13,677 nt of DNA from O2-02-FULL-42-9 sp038043025. GTDB taxonomy: Bacteria > Pseudomonadota > Gammaproteobacteria > UBA12402. The notes under the pieces were generated by a model. That model ran no database searches, had not been told where the DNA came from, and saw only the letters and a program-made list of their open reading frames with translations. A program made the position numbers and the translations under genes. How positions within the stretch are numbered: the stretch's first letter is position 1; every line of letters starts with the position of its first letter. The stretch spans positions 1 to 13,677 of the forward strand of contig JBBTCW010000007.1 of the NCBI GenBank assembly GCA_038043025.1, written 5' to 3'. This document shows positions 1 to 5,939 of this stretch, in pieces.

Positions 1-38
1 ATTCATCATTACTTCTGGTAAATGCCATTCTAACAATG

Positions 39-64
39 AATACCAGCTTACCTCTGAGCTGAGG
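39..64 (+). repeat. Dispersed AGCTGAG motif, copy 1
   Basis: Begins AATACCAGCT and ends GAGCTGAGG. The inner 17 nt (47-63, CTTACCTCTGAGCTGAG) recur exactly in inverted orientation at 7831-7847. The AATACCA start and AGCTGAGG end both recur at 13647-13666, with the middle shortened. Similarity to the 7831 copy continues into an AT-rich tail (GAGGATAGTAATAT here, GAGAATAATATAA there), so the true repeat is probably longer than the exact core. Confidence 0.5.
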
Positions 65-90
65 ATAGTAATATATGGCCATCCATGGCC

Positions 91-136
91 AGTCGTTCGC
101 GCGACTGCGACATGCCACTGGCATGTCGGTTCGCGC
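91..136. repeat. Compound hairpin between two motif copies
   Basis: A perfect 9-bp stem (CGACATGCC at 108-116 with GGCATGTCG at 120-128, loop ACT) is enclosed by a 6-bp outer stem (GCGCGA at 99-104 with TCGCGC at 131-136). An alternative 5-bp stem pairs 91-95 with 102-106. No T-run follows on either strand, so this is not a classical terminator; a REP-like or RNA-processing element is as likely. Confidence 0.5.
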
Positions 137-140
137 TCAC

Positions 141-153
141 CCTCTGAGCTGAG
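141..153 (+). repeat. Dispersed AGCTGAG motif, copy 2
   Basis: CCTCTGAGCTGAG matches copy 1 exactly over 13 nt and is preceded by the related CTCAC. With copy 1 it forms a short direct repeat flanking the compound hairpin. Confidence 0.45.
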
Positions 154-185
154 CGGAGGAATGAAATGCATGCCTTCTATCGCAT

Positions 186-228
186 GTTCTTATAATGATG
201 GAGGCAAAGCCCCCATCATTATAAGAAC
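186..228. repeat. Long hairpin abutting tRNA-Ser; possible terminator
   Basis: A perfect 16-bp stem (186-201 with 213-228) continues, after one A-C mismatch, into three G-C pairs (203-205 with 209-211) closed by an AAA loop. It lies 1 nt beyond the CCA end of the minus-strand tRNA, so it could end or process that transcript. No U-run follows the stem in the tRNA's direction, so intrinsic termination is unproven. The arm core TTATAATGATGG resembles TTATAATAACGG in the palindrome at 7961-8014, which suggests a shared repeat family. Confidence 0.55.
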
Positions 229-229
229 T

Positions 230-321
230 TGGCGGAGAGAGAGGGATTCGAACCCTCGATACGCCGTGAAGCGTATACACGAGTTCCAGTCGTGCTCCTT
301 AAACCACTCGGACATCTCTCC
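230..321 (-). tRNA. tRNA-Ser (anticodon GGA)
   Basis: The minus strand folds as a complete class II tRNA of 92 nt with an encoded CCA end. The 7-bp acceptor stem is GGAGAGA with TCTCTCC, discriminator base G. The D arm has the short 3-bp stem and GAGTGGTTTAA loop typical of tRNA-Ser. The anticodon stem CACGA/TCGTG closes the loop CTGGAAC, giving anticodon GGA, which reads UCC and UCU serine codons. A long variable arm (pairing TACGC with GCGTA) and the T loop TTCGAAT complete it. The 5' end (321) lies 58 nt after the stop of the upstream amidohydrolase gene, so it may be co-transcribed or use its own promoter at 361-388. Confidence 0.97.
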
Positions 322-360
322 GTGCTTAACACAAACCACTTTCCAAAAATAGCGAGCAAG

Positions 361-388
361 TTTAAACCGGGGTTATTGCTTAGGTCAA
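361..388 (-). promoter_or_regulatory. Candidate sigma70 promoter for tRNA-Ser
   Basis: On the minus strand TTGACC (383-388, 5/6 to consensus) is followed after 16 nt by TTTAAA (361-366, 4/6 to TATAAT). A start near 353 would give a leader of about 32 nt before the tRNA. The -35 box overlaps the last codons of the amidohydrolase. This is sequence resemblance only. Confidence 0.35.
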
Positions 389-1708
389 TGCTTTTGCAAA
401 TTGATTTTGGTCGAAAATTAATCTATCAAGATCGACATGAGTGAGTTGTCCATCCTTTACGAGTTCTTTGCCGGCGACAAAAACACGGTCAGCTCGGCGA
501 GCACCGCAATTAATTAATGCGGTTAAGGGCTCATTTGCACCTGCAAATTGAATTTCATTGAGCCTAAAGAGGGCAATATCTGCTTGTTTACCTATGGCCA
601 AGGATCCAATGTCACTCCTGCCTAATGCATCGGCGCCGCCTTTTGTGCCCCAGCGAAAAATATCCATCGCTGATAATTTCGATCCATATTGTAATCGTTG
701 CAGCAAAAACGCCTGTCGAAGTTCTAACATCATATTTGAATGATCATTGGAAGAGGAACCATCCACTGCGATACTGACTCGGCAGCCGCGATTTTCTGCA
801 TCGATGCCACGGAACATCCCTGAAGCTAAAATCATATTCGATGAAGGACAATGTGACATCCCAACGTGATGTTCTCCTAATCGAACGAGCTCCTCATCCG
901 TATAGTGAATCGCGTGCGCTAACCATGTTTGATCATGCAGCCAGCCACATTCTTCCAAATAATCGAGCGGGCGCATACCGTATTTTTTAAGACAGAATTT
1001 GTTTTCGTCTTCTGTTTCAGAGAGATGTGTATGTAATCGCACATGCATTTTTTTCGCTAGTTTTGCGGACTCAACCATTACTTCCTTGGTGACTGAAAAA
1101 GGTGAGCATGGCGCTAACGCAATTTGTAATAGACTGCCGGGGTTGGGATCATGATAACGATTAATAACACGTTCGCTGTCGGATAAAATTTCATCGAGCG
1201 TTTGTACCACCTCATCCGGCGGTAATCCTCCGTCTTTTTCAGAGAGATCCATCGATCCACGCAAAATAATGGCGCGACACTGTAATTCTTGAGCTACCTT
1301 CGCTTGAATGTCGATTGCATTTTTTAACGTTGGTGTAAATATATAATGGTGGTCGGCAGAGGTTGTACAACCCGATAGTAATAATTCACACTGTGCAATT
1401 TTACAGGCGGATACAAAACTCTCTGGCGTTAGTTTTGCCCAAGCCTTATAAAGTGCTTTTAGCCAGGGAAAAAGTTCAAGATTTAACGATTTACGGTAGG
1501 CTCTGAAAAGTGTTTGGTAATAATGATGATGTGTGTTAATTAAGCCCGGTAGCACAACATGCTGTGTCGCATCGATGACATGATCGATGGCTAACGTTGG
1601 TTTTTGATCAGTGCTCACCAGTTCTATGATTTTATCATCTTGTATGACCACGCCGCCTTTGGCATTTTCGGCGTAAATAGCTAATGGGTTTTTAATCCAG
1701 ATGCGCAT
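380..1708 (-). CDS. 8-oxoguanine deaminase-type amidohydrolase
   Basis: A 442-residue cytosolic metal-dependent hydrolase of the TRZ/ATZ amidohydrolase superfamily. It should hydrolytically deaminate a purine such as 8-oxoguanine (to urate) or a related aromatic amine. The TIM-barrel metal and catalytic set is complete: H60-x-H62 in NTHHHYYQ, HTHLSE (H228 metal ligand, E231 catalytic), H265 in WLAHAIH and D316 in VDGSSSND. Segments such as WIKNPLAI, GLPPD, APCSPFSV and SHCPSSNM match the subgroup containing 8-oxoguanine deaminase and proteins annotated as hydroxydechloroatrazine ethylaminohydrolase. The C-terminal part returns to the small beta domain (GKQADIALF, then DRVFVAGK). The start codon lies 17 nt inside the upstream transporter gene, which implies coupled translation and a linked role. 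Superfamily assignment is firm; exact substrate is inferred. Guanine, isoxanthopterin or an s-triazine remain possible. Confidence 0.88.
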   Translation of the reverse strand: MRIWIKNPLAIYAENAKGGVVIQDDKIIELVSTDQKPTLAIDHVIDATQHVVLPGLINTHHHYYQTLFRAYRKSLNLELFPWLKALYKAWAKLTPESFVSACKIAQCELLLSGCTTSADHHYIFTPTLKNAIDIQAKVAQELQCRAIILRGSMDLSEKDGGLPPDEVVQTLDEILSDSERVINRYHDPNPGSLLQIALAPCSPFSVTKEVMVESAKLAKKMHVRLHTHLSETEDENKFCLKKYGMRPLDYLEECGWLHDQTWLAHAIHYTDEELVRLGEHHVGMSHCPSSNMILASGMFRGIDAENRGCRVSIAVDGSSSNDHSNMMLELRQAFLLQRLQYGSKLSAMDIFRWGTKGGADALGRSDIGSLAIGKQADIALFRLNEIQFAGANEPLTALINCGARRADRVFVAGKELVKDGQLTHVDLDRLIFDQNQFAKALT

Positions 1709-2912
1709 TGTTTTTTGGCTCCTCTATAAATAATGCGAAGACGAAGGACTCTAAAATAGCAAATAGAAAGAGCGATAATGCAATGCGTTCTGCAAAGAGA
1801 TGTGCGGTGGTATGTACCGTAACAGCATCGATGACCATGCCGACCAAGAAACTAATCACAGCGATACTGATATTGATAATCGTGTTGCACAATCCCACGC
1901 CAATATTTCGTTCGGCAGGTGGTAAAATGGTGATGACAATAGTAAACGCCAATATCGAAACGCTGGCGGAAAAACCAAAGACAAACATGATGATGACAAT
2001 GAGTAGAAAGGCTAATTTATGTGCCAACACAATAATGGTAAACAGTAAAAATGTTGCGGTGGTAAAGTAGAGTATCAGTTTTTTTGTAGAGCCCCACCGT
2101 TCACTTAACCATCCGACGATCGGATTACCTATTGCAAATCCAAGAAAAATCGCGGAGTTTATAATGGAGGCACCATACAGCGTATGGGCATATGTTTTTT
2201 GATAGATAATATTCCAGTTTGCACCAAATCCAACGAGAGATCCCATCAATAATCCACCAAAGGCACTGGCGACCCACACTTGTTTATTGGATAAAACGTT
2301 TAATAAGGAGGTAAAAATAGCGGAACGATTTTTGGATTGCTTGGCTTGCCGGAAAAAAAAGAGCGCTAAAATAAAAATGACAATGGTCGTCAAGGCCAAT
2401 GTTAATCCAACCGGCCGCCAGCTTTGTTTGTTGATAATAAAAATTGGCATAATCAGCATGAATACTACAACCGACAAATTACTAATGCCTTGCATAAGTC
2501 CAAATACAAAGGGAAATTCTTTTTCACTAAACCATTGGATCGATACAGCGGCACTGCCGATGAAAGCAAATGCGCTTCCGATAGCAATCAATGTTCTGCC
2601 AAGAGCCAGTGGCATAAATGTATGGGCAGAAATATAGATGAATAAGCCTGCTGTAATGATGCCTATGGAGATTAATAAAATGTATTTGAGAGAATATTGT
2701 TCAGCCCATATTGCCACGGGTATTTGAAGAAATGCATAAACAAAGAAGGAGATAAAGCTCAGTGTTCCCACCATGGCCGTGGTCATGTTTATGGAGGATT
2801 GTTGGTCGGGCAGAATAATAGGGTAATAGACATTGGCAATTAATAACGTACAGACGACAAATGCGGTTATGATGAACCACATCGTCCAGGGTAATATTTT
2901 AGTGTGTCGCAT
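1692..2912 (-). CDS. Major facilitator superfamily transporter, 12 TM
   Basis: A 406-residue inner-membrane secondary transporter. About twelve hydrophobic segments are visible in two groups of six, joined by a charged loop (KQSKNRS) near residue 195. The cytoplasmic loop between helices 8 and 9 has a good motif A (GWLSERWGSTKK, about 267-278). The equivalent loop between helices 2 and 3 is degenerate. Helix 4 carries the usual arginine (R106, in LGRTLIAIG). The start at 2912 is chosen because GGA stands 8 nt before it; the in-frame ATG at 2924, four codons upstream, has no ribosome-binding site. The gene overlaps the purine-deaminase-like gene by 17 nt, so a nucleobase or similar amine is the likeliest cargo. 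Sequence alone does not give substrate or direction, and a phagosomal-transporter-like amino-acid permease is an alternative. Confidence 0.85.
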   Translation of the reverse strand: MRHTKILPWTMWFIITAFVVCTLLIANVYYPIILPDQQSSINMTTAMVGTLSFISFFVYAFLQIPVAIWAEQYSLKYILLISIGIITAGLFIYISAHTFMPLALGRTLIAIGSAFAFIGSAAVSIQWFSEKEFPFVFGLMQGISNLSVVVFMLIMPIFIINKQSWRPVGLTLALTTIVIFILALFFFRQAKQSKNRSAIFTSLLNVLSNKQVWVASAFGGLLMGSLVGFGANWNIIYQKTYAHTLYGASIINSAIFLGFAIGNPIVGWLSERWGSTKKLILYFTTATFLLFTIIVLAHKLAFLLIVIIMFVFGFSASVSILAFTIVITILPPAERNIGVGLCNTIINISIAVISFLVGMVIDAVTVHTTAHLFAERIALSLFLFAILESFVFALFIEEPKNNAHLD

Positions 2913-2929
2913 GGTATTTTCCATTATTT

Positions 2930-2956
2930 ATCATAGTAGCAGAATGTTTATGTCAG
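2930..2956 (-). promoter_or_regulatory. Candidate promoter of the transporter-deaminase pair
   Basis: On the minus strand CTGACA (2951-2956, 5/6 to TTGACA) precedes TATGAT (2930-2935, 5/6 to TATAAT) with a short 15-nt spacer. Transcription would start near 2923, leaving a leader of about 11 nt before the ATG at 2912 and only one or two bases before the ATG at 2924. It lies in the gap after rlpA, where an operon boundary is plausible. Unverified. Confidence 0.35.
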
Positions 2957-2984
2957 ACGCAAGTTATGCATACGTGACGCGAGG

Positions 2985-3857
2985 CTATCTCATCGTTTCT
3001 TTGATGACCGTCATGGGAGTAGGTAGATGGGCTGCTTTGAGTTTATTCGTGATGAGGTCTGCTGTTTTAACGTTGGCAAGCGGTCCTACTTGAACGAGGT
3101 AAAGTATCTCTTTGCCGCGACGTTCGCGGTAAACATGTGCCGGGATGGTTTTTGTGACTTTTTGGGCGTTATTTTCAATGAGCGCTGCATGGGTGGGTTC
3201 GCTATAGGCGCCGAGTTGTAAATAAATACTGGGTCTGGTATTTTTGGGCAATTGAAGGGTGGTTGTTGATGCAGTCTTTGCAACTTGTGGTGTCAAGACA
3301 GATACTTCGACGAGCCCTGTACCTTTTTGAAGGATATCCAGTTTTTTGGCAGCCACATAAGATAAATCTAAAATTCGATCTTGTTTAAAGGGGCCGCGAT
3401 CATTTACTTTCACAATGACGCGGTGGCCATTTTCTAAATTGGTGACGCGCGCATAACAGGGAATGCGTAGTGTCTTGCTGGCGGCAGTCATTTTAAACAT
3501 ATCATATTTTTCGCCGCTCGACGTTAAATAGTTTTGAAATTTTGTGCCATACCAGGATGCGATGCCTGTTGCATGATAGCCGGTATTGTTTTTTAAAACA
3601 TGGTAGCGTTTTCCGTTGACGTAATAAATCGGTGGATTGTATTTTAATATGGTCGGTTCTATTTTTGGAATGGCGTTGCGAATCAGCGAGACGTCGACCA
3701 GGTGTTGGGGGGCGCTATCATATTCTTGGTTGTAACGATGTTTGGGGTAATGGCTTTGAATCGGTTTTGAATGCGTGCCCAGTGGAGCAGGTATGGTCAT
3801 GCAGCCCGATAATAAGACGGAGAAAATGCTAAGAATGTATATTCGATGCGGGTTCAT
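2985..3857 (-). CDS. rlpA: RlpA-family septal lipoprotein (DPBB + SPOR)
   Basis: A 290-residue outer-membrane lipoprotein. The signal peptide ends in the lipobox LSGC, with lipidated C19. A polar linker (about 20-90) leads to the double-psi beta-barrel (about 96-190: GIASWYG, SSGEKYD, VTNLENG, VNDRGPF). A C-terminal SPOR domain (about 210-287), the fold that binds denuded glycan strands at division sites, follows. In Pseudomonas, RlpA is a lytic transglycosylase on stem-peptide-free glycan and uses a His and an Asp 26 residues apart. Here the Asp is present (D153), but the His position is serine (S127 in TAASKTL, codon AGC), so catalysis may be lost or altered. The start ATG overlaps the mltB stop by 4 nt (ATGA), indicating coupled expression with the wall genes. 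Confidence 0.93.
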   Translation of the reverse strand: MNPHRIYILSIFSVLLSGCMTIPAPLGTHSKPIQSHYPKHRYNQEYDSAPQHLVDVSLIRNAIPKIEPTILKYNPPIYYVNGKRYHVLKNNTGYHATGIASWYGTKFQNYLTSSGEKYDMFKMTAASKTLRIPCYARVTNLENGHRVIVKVNDRGPFKQDRILDLSYVAAKKLDILQKGTGLVEVSVLTPQVAKTASTTTLQLPKNTRPSIYLQLGAYSEPTHAALIENNAQKVTKTIPAHVYRERRGKEILYLVQVGPLANVKTADLITNKLKAAHLPTPMTVIKETMR

Positions 3858-4795
3858 TGTTTGTTACCCGCTTTGATCGCTTGGCTTAATTCATACGCTA
3901 CCATTGCATAATTGATGCTGTGATTATAAGTTAAAATAACGAAAAAGTTTGGATAAATAATCCAATGTTCATAACCGTTTTTGGTTTTTAGTTTTAGTAA
4001 GGTGCCTTGTTGCAAATCCAGATGTGCGTTCGCGCCTTTCAGCATCGAATTAATGATTGCCGAATCACTGGTCATGCGTGTGTTGTTTTCGGTTATTTTG
4101 GTGGCAATGGGTTCATGGCGACGCCAACCATTTAGATATAAATAATTTGCAATGCTGCCGATGACGTCCGTGGTATTGTTGGATAAATCAATGGTTCCGT
4201 CGTTGCTGAAGTCAATGGCATAATGGCGAAAGCTGCTGGGAATAAATTGGGGTTGTCCAATGGCGCCGGCATAAGATCCTTTGAGTGTTTTGGGATCTAA
4301 ATGTTTTTCGCGACAGAGTAACAGAAATTCTTCCAGTTGTTGTTTAAAAAATTTTGCGCGTGGTGGATAGTTAAATGCAAGCGTTGAGACCGAATCTAAT
4401 ACGCGGTAAGCGCCGGTGTTTTTTCCATATTTACTTTCAATGCCGATAAGTGCAACGATCATGGCGGGTGGTACGCCATATATTTTTTCTGCGCGCGTGA
4501 GCGCGGCATTATTTTTTTTCCAAAATGTAACACCCTCTTGAATGCGGTCAGGTGTAATAAAAGTCGGATAATATTTAAACCAAGGCTGTGCTTCGTAGGG
4601 GTGTGCCGTTTGCTGCACGACAACCGGCAAGGGGTGAACATCGTTCATGAGCGCCGTGAGTTTATGCGTGTCAAACTGATGTTGTTGATGCATGGATACG
4701 ACAAATGCGCGCACATCTTTGCGCAATCCAAACGGCGTATTTGCTGCAAAACAGGGCAAAATAAAAAATAATGTAAAAAAAATAATTCTTTTCAT
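3854..4795 (-). CDS. mltB: Lytic murein transglycosylase, MltB family
   Basis: A 313-residue periplasmic enzyme that cleaves the MurNAc-GlcNAc bond of peptidoglycan, releasing 1,6-anhydroMurNAc ends. Catalytic Glu is E120 in VALIGIESKYG, equivalent to E162 of E. coli MltB/Slt35. The downstream family blocks are clear: SYAGAIGQPQFIPSSF (174-189) and a Ca-binding-like loop DFSNDGTIDL (195-204). The start is taken at 4795, 4 nt after the rodA stop; from it a signal peptide begins at once (MKRIIFFTLFFILPCFA). An upstream in-frame ATG at 4828 would bury the signal peptide inside rodA. Unlike E. coli MltB there is no proper lipobox (ILPC precedes the cysteine), so a soluble form cleaved after residue 17 is expected. 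mltB between rodA and rlpA is the usual arrangement in pseudomonads. Confidence 0.92.
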   Translation of the reverse strand: MKRIIFFTLFFILPCFAANTPFGLRKDVRAFVVSMHQQHQFDTHKLTALMNDVHPLPVVVQQTAHPYEAQPWFKYYPTFITPDRIQEGVTFWKKNNAALTRAEKIYGVPPAMIVALIGIESKYGKNTGAYRVLDSVSTLAFNYPPRAKFFKQQLEEFLLLCREKHLDPKTLKGSYAGAIGQPQFIPSSFRHYAIDFSNDGTIDLSNNTTDVIGSIANYLYLNGWRRHEPIATKITENNTRMTSDSAIINSMLKGANAHLDLQQGTLLKLKTKNGYEHWIIYPNFFVILTYNHSINYAMVAYELSQAIKAGNKQ

Positions 4796-4799
4796 AACT

Positions 4800-5939
4800 T
4801 CAATGCGATAACAGTTGTTGATGTCCATGGATAGACATTAATAGGCCTAAACTTGCCAGTGTGATAACCATGGATGAGCCGCCATAACTGACCAGCGGCA
4901 ATGGTAAACCAACGACAGGCAAAATACCACAAACCATGCCAATATTAATAAATACCGATGTAAAAAGTATGAGCGTGAGCGTGCCGGCCAATAATCTTGT
5001 GTAAGTGGTTTGTGCTTGGCTGGTGATATATATGCAACGTGCAACAATGGCTAGATAAATGAGTAATAAAATAACGCTGCCGATAAATCCAAATTCTTCG
5101 CCAAATACAGCAAAAATAAAGTCAGTGGCGTGTGCGGGTAAAAAATGTAAATGTGATTGTGTGCCTTGTAACCAGCCTTTGCCAAAGATGCCGCCGGAGC
5201 CAATCGCGATTTTAGATTGAATGATATGATAACCGGTACCCAGCGGATCGCGTGCTGGATTTAAAAATGTTAAGATGCGTTGTTTTTGATAGTCATGCAT
5301 CGCTCGCCATAAAAAAGGTGCGGAAACGGCGGCGACAAACGTTGTGCCTAAGATATAGCGCCATTGTATACCGGCAAATAATAAAATACCGCCGCCGGCA
5401 ATTAATAATATAATTGCAGTGCCAAGATCAGGCTCTTTGAGTGTGAGTAACGCGGGGAGAAGGGTCAGCAGTATGCCGATACAAATTTCTTTAAATTTTG
5501 GCGGTAAATTACTGGTTTGATAATACCAGGCGAGCATCATGGGCAATGACAGTTTCATGAGTTCGGATGGTTGAAAGCGAAATAAACCAAAGTTTAGCCA
5601 ACGTTGCGCGCCTTTGTCGATATGGCCAATGACGAGCACGAGCGCCAATAGTAACAAGCTGACGATAAATAAACTCAGTGACCAGCGTGCATACGTGATG
5701 GGCGATAATTGTGCCAAAACGATCATGATTAATAATGCCAAACCGATATGCATAATGCCTTGTGAAAAAATAGCGCTGTTTTGATTGCTGGCGCTATACA
5801 AAATAAAAAGGCCTACTGTCATTAAAAGGACGACGCTTAAAAGTAAAACAATATCAATATGTAATACTTGTAACAGCGTACGATATTGTGTGCCACTTTG
5901 TTTTCGTCGAAAGCGTTCACTGAGCTGGTCTAGTGGCAT
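4800..5939 (-). CDS. rodA: RodA, elongasome SEDS glycosyltransferase
   Basis: A 379-residue polytopic inner-membrane protein of the SEDS family (also called MrdB). It polymerises lipid II into glycan strands during cell elongation, in complex with PBP2. Diagnostic segments are GAQRWLNFG (110-118), FQPSELMKL (122-130), the long periplasmic loop FLNPARDPLGTGYH (225-238) followed by GSGGIFGKG, and ATDFIFAVFGEEFGFIG (271-287). D273 in the last matches the essential Asp of E. coli RodA. Length is normal for the family (370 in E. coli). The ATG has a good ribosome-binding site (AGGAAA, 6 nt upstream) lying inside the end of mrdA, and the two genes overlap by 23 nt, so PBP2 and RodA are translated together. 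Confidence 0.97.
   Translation of the reverse strand: MPLDQLSERFRRKQSGTQYRTLLQVLHIDIVLLLSVVLLMTVGLFILYSASNQNSAIFSQGIMHIGLALLIMIVLAQLSPITYARWSLSLFIVSLLLLALVLVIGHIDKGAQRWLNFGLFRFQPSELMKLSLPMMLAWYYQTSNLPPKFKEICIGILLTLLPALLTLKEPDLGTAIILLIAGGGILLFAGIQWRYILGTTFVAAVSAPFLWRAMHDYQKQRILTFLNPARDPLGTGYHIIQSKIAIGSGGIFGKGWLQGTQSHLHFLPAHATDFIFAVFGEEFGFIGSVILLLIYLAIVARCIYITSQAQTTYTRLLAGTLTLILFTSVFINIGMVCGILPVVGLPLPLVSYGGSSMVITLASLGLLMSIHGHQQLLSH

Larger units (their letters stand above)
1..185. other. Non-coding, repeat-rich left end
   Basis: No convincing gene is visible here. The stretch holds two copies of a dispersed motif (39-64 and 141-153) that bracket a cluster of small palindromes. One plus-strand frame is open from the window edge (codons from position 3) to a TGA at 60-62. 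It could be the last 19 codons of a gene entering from the left, but it is short, leucine/serine-rich and ends inside the repeat motif, so I do not call it a CDS. Confidence 0.5.

Noticed and set aside
229..444. Open reading frames across the tRNA and its flank, plus strand
   Set aside because: They run antisense through a complete tRNA-Ser; peptides such as REGFEPS are the well-known artefact of translating a tRNA gene's complement.
1708..3093. Plus-strand open frames of up to 120 codons opposite the transporter and rlpA
   Set aside because: They are antisense shadows of genes with clear family motifs, have no ribosome-binding sites, and show composition biased by the opposite-strand codons.
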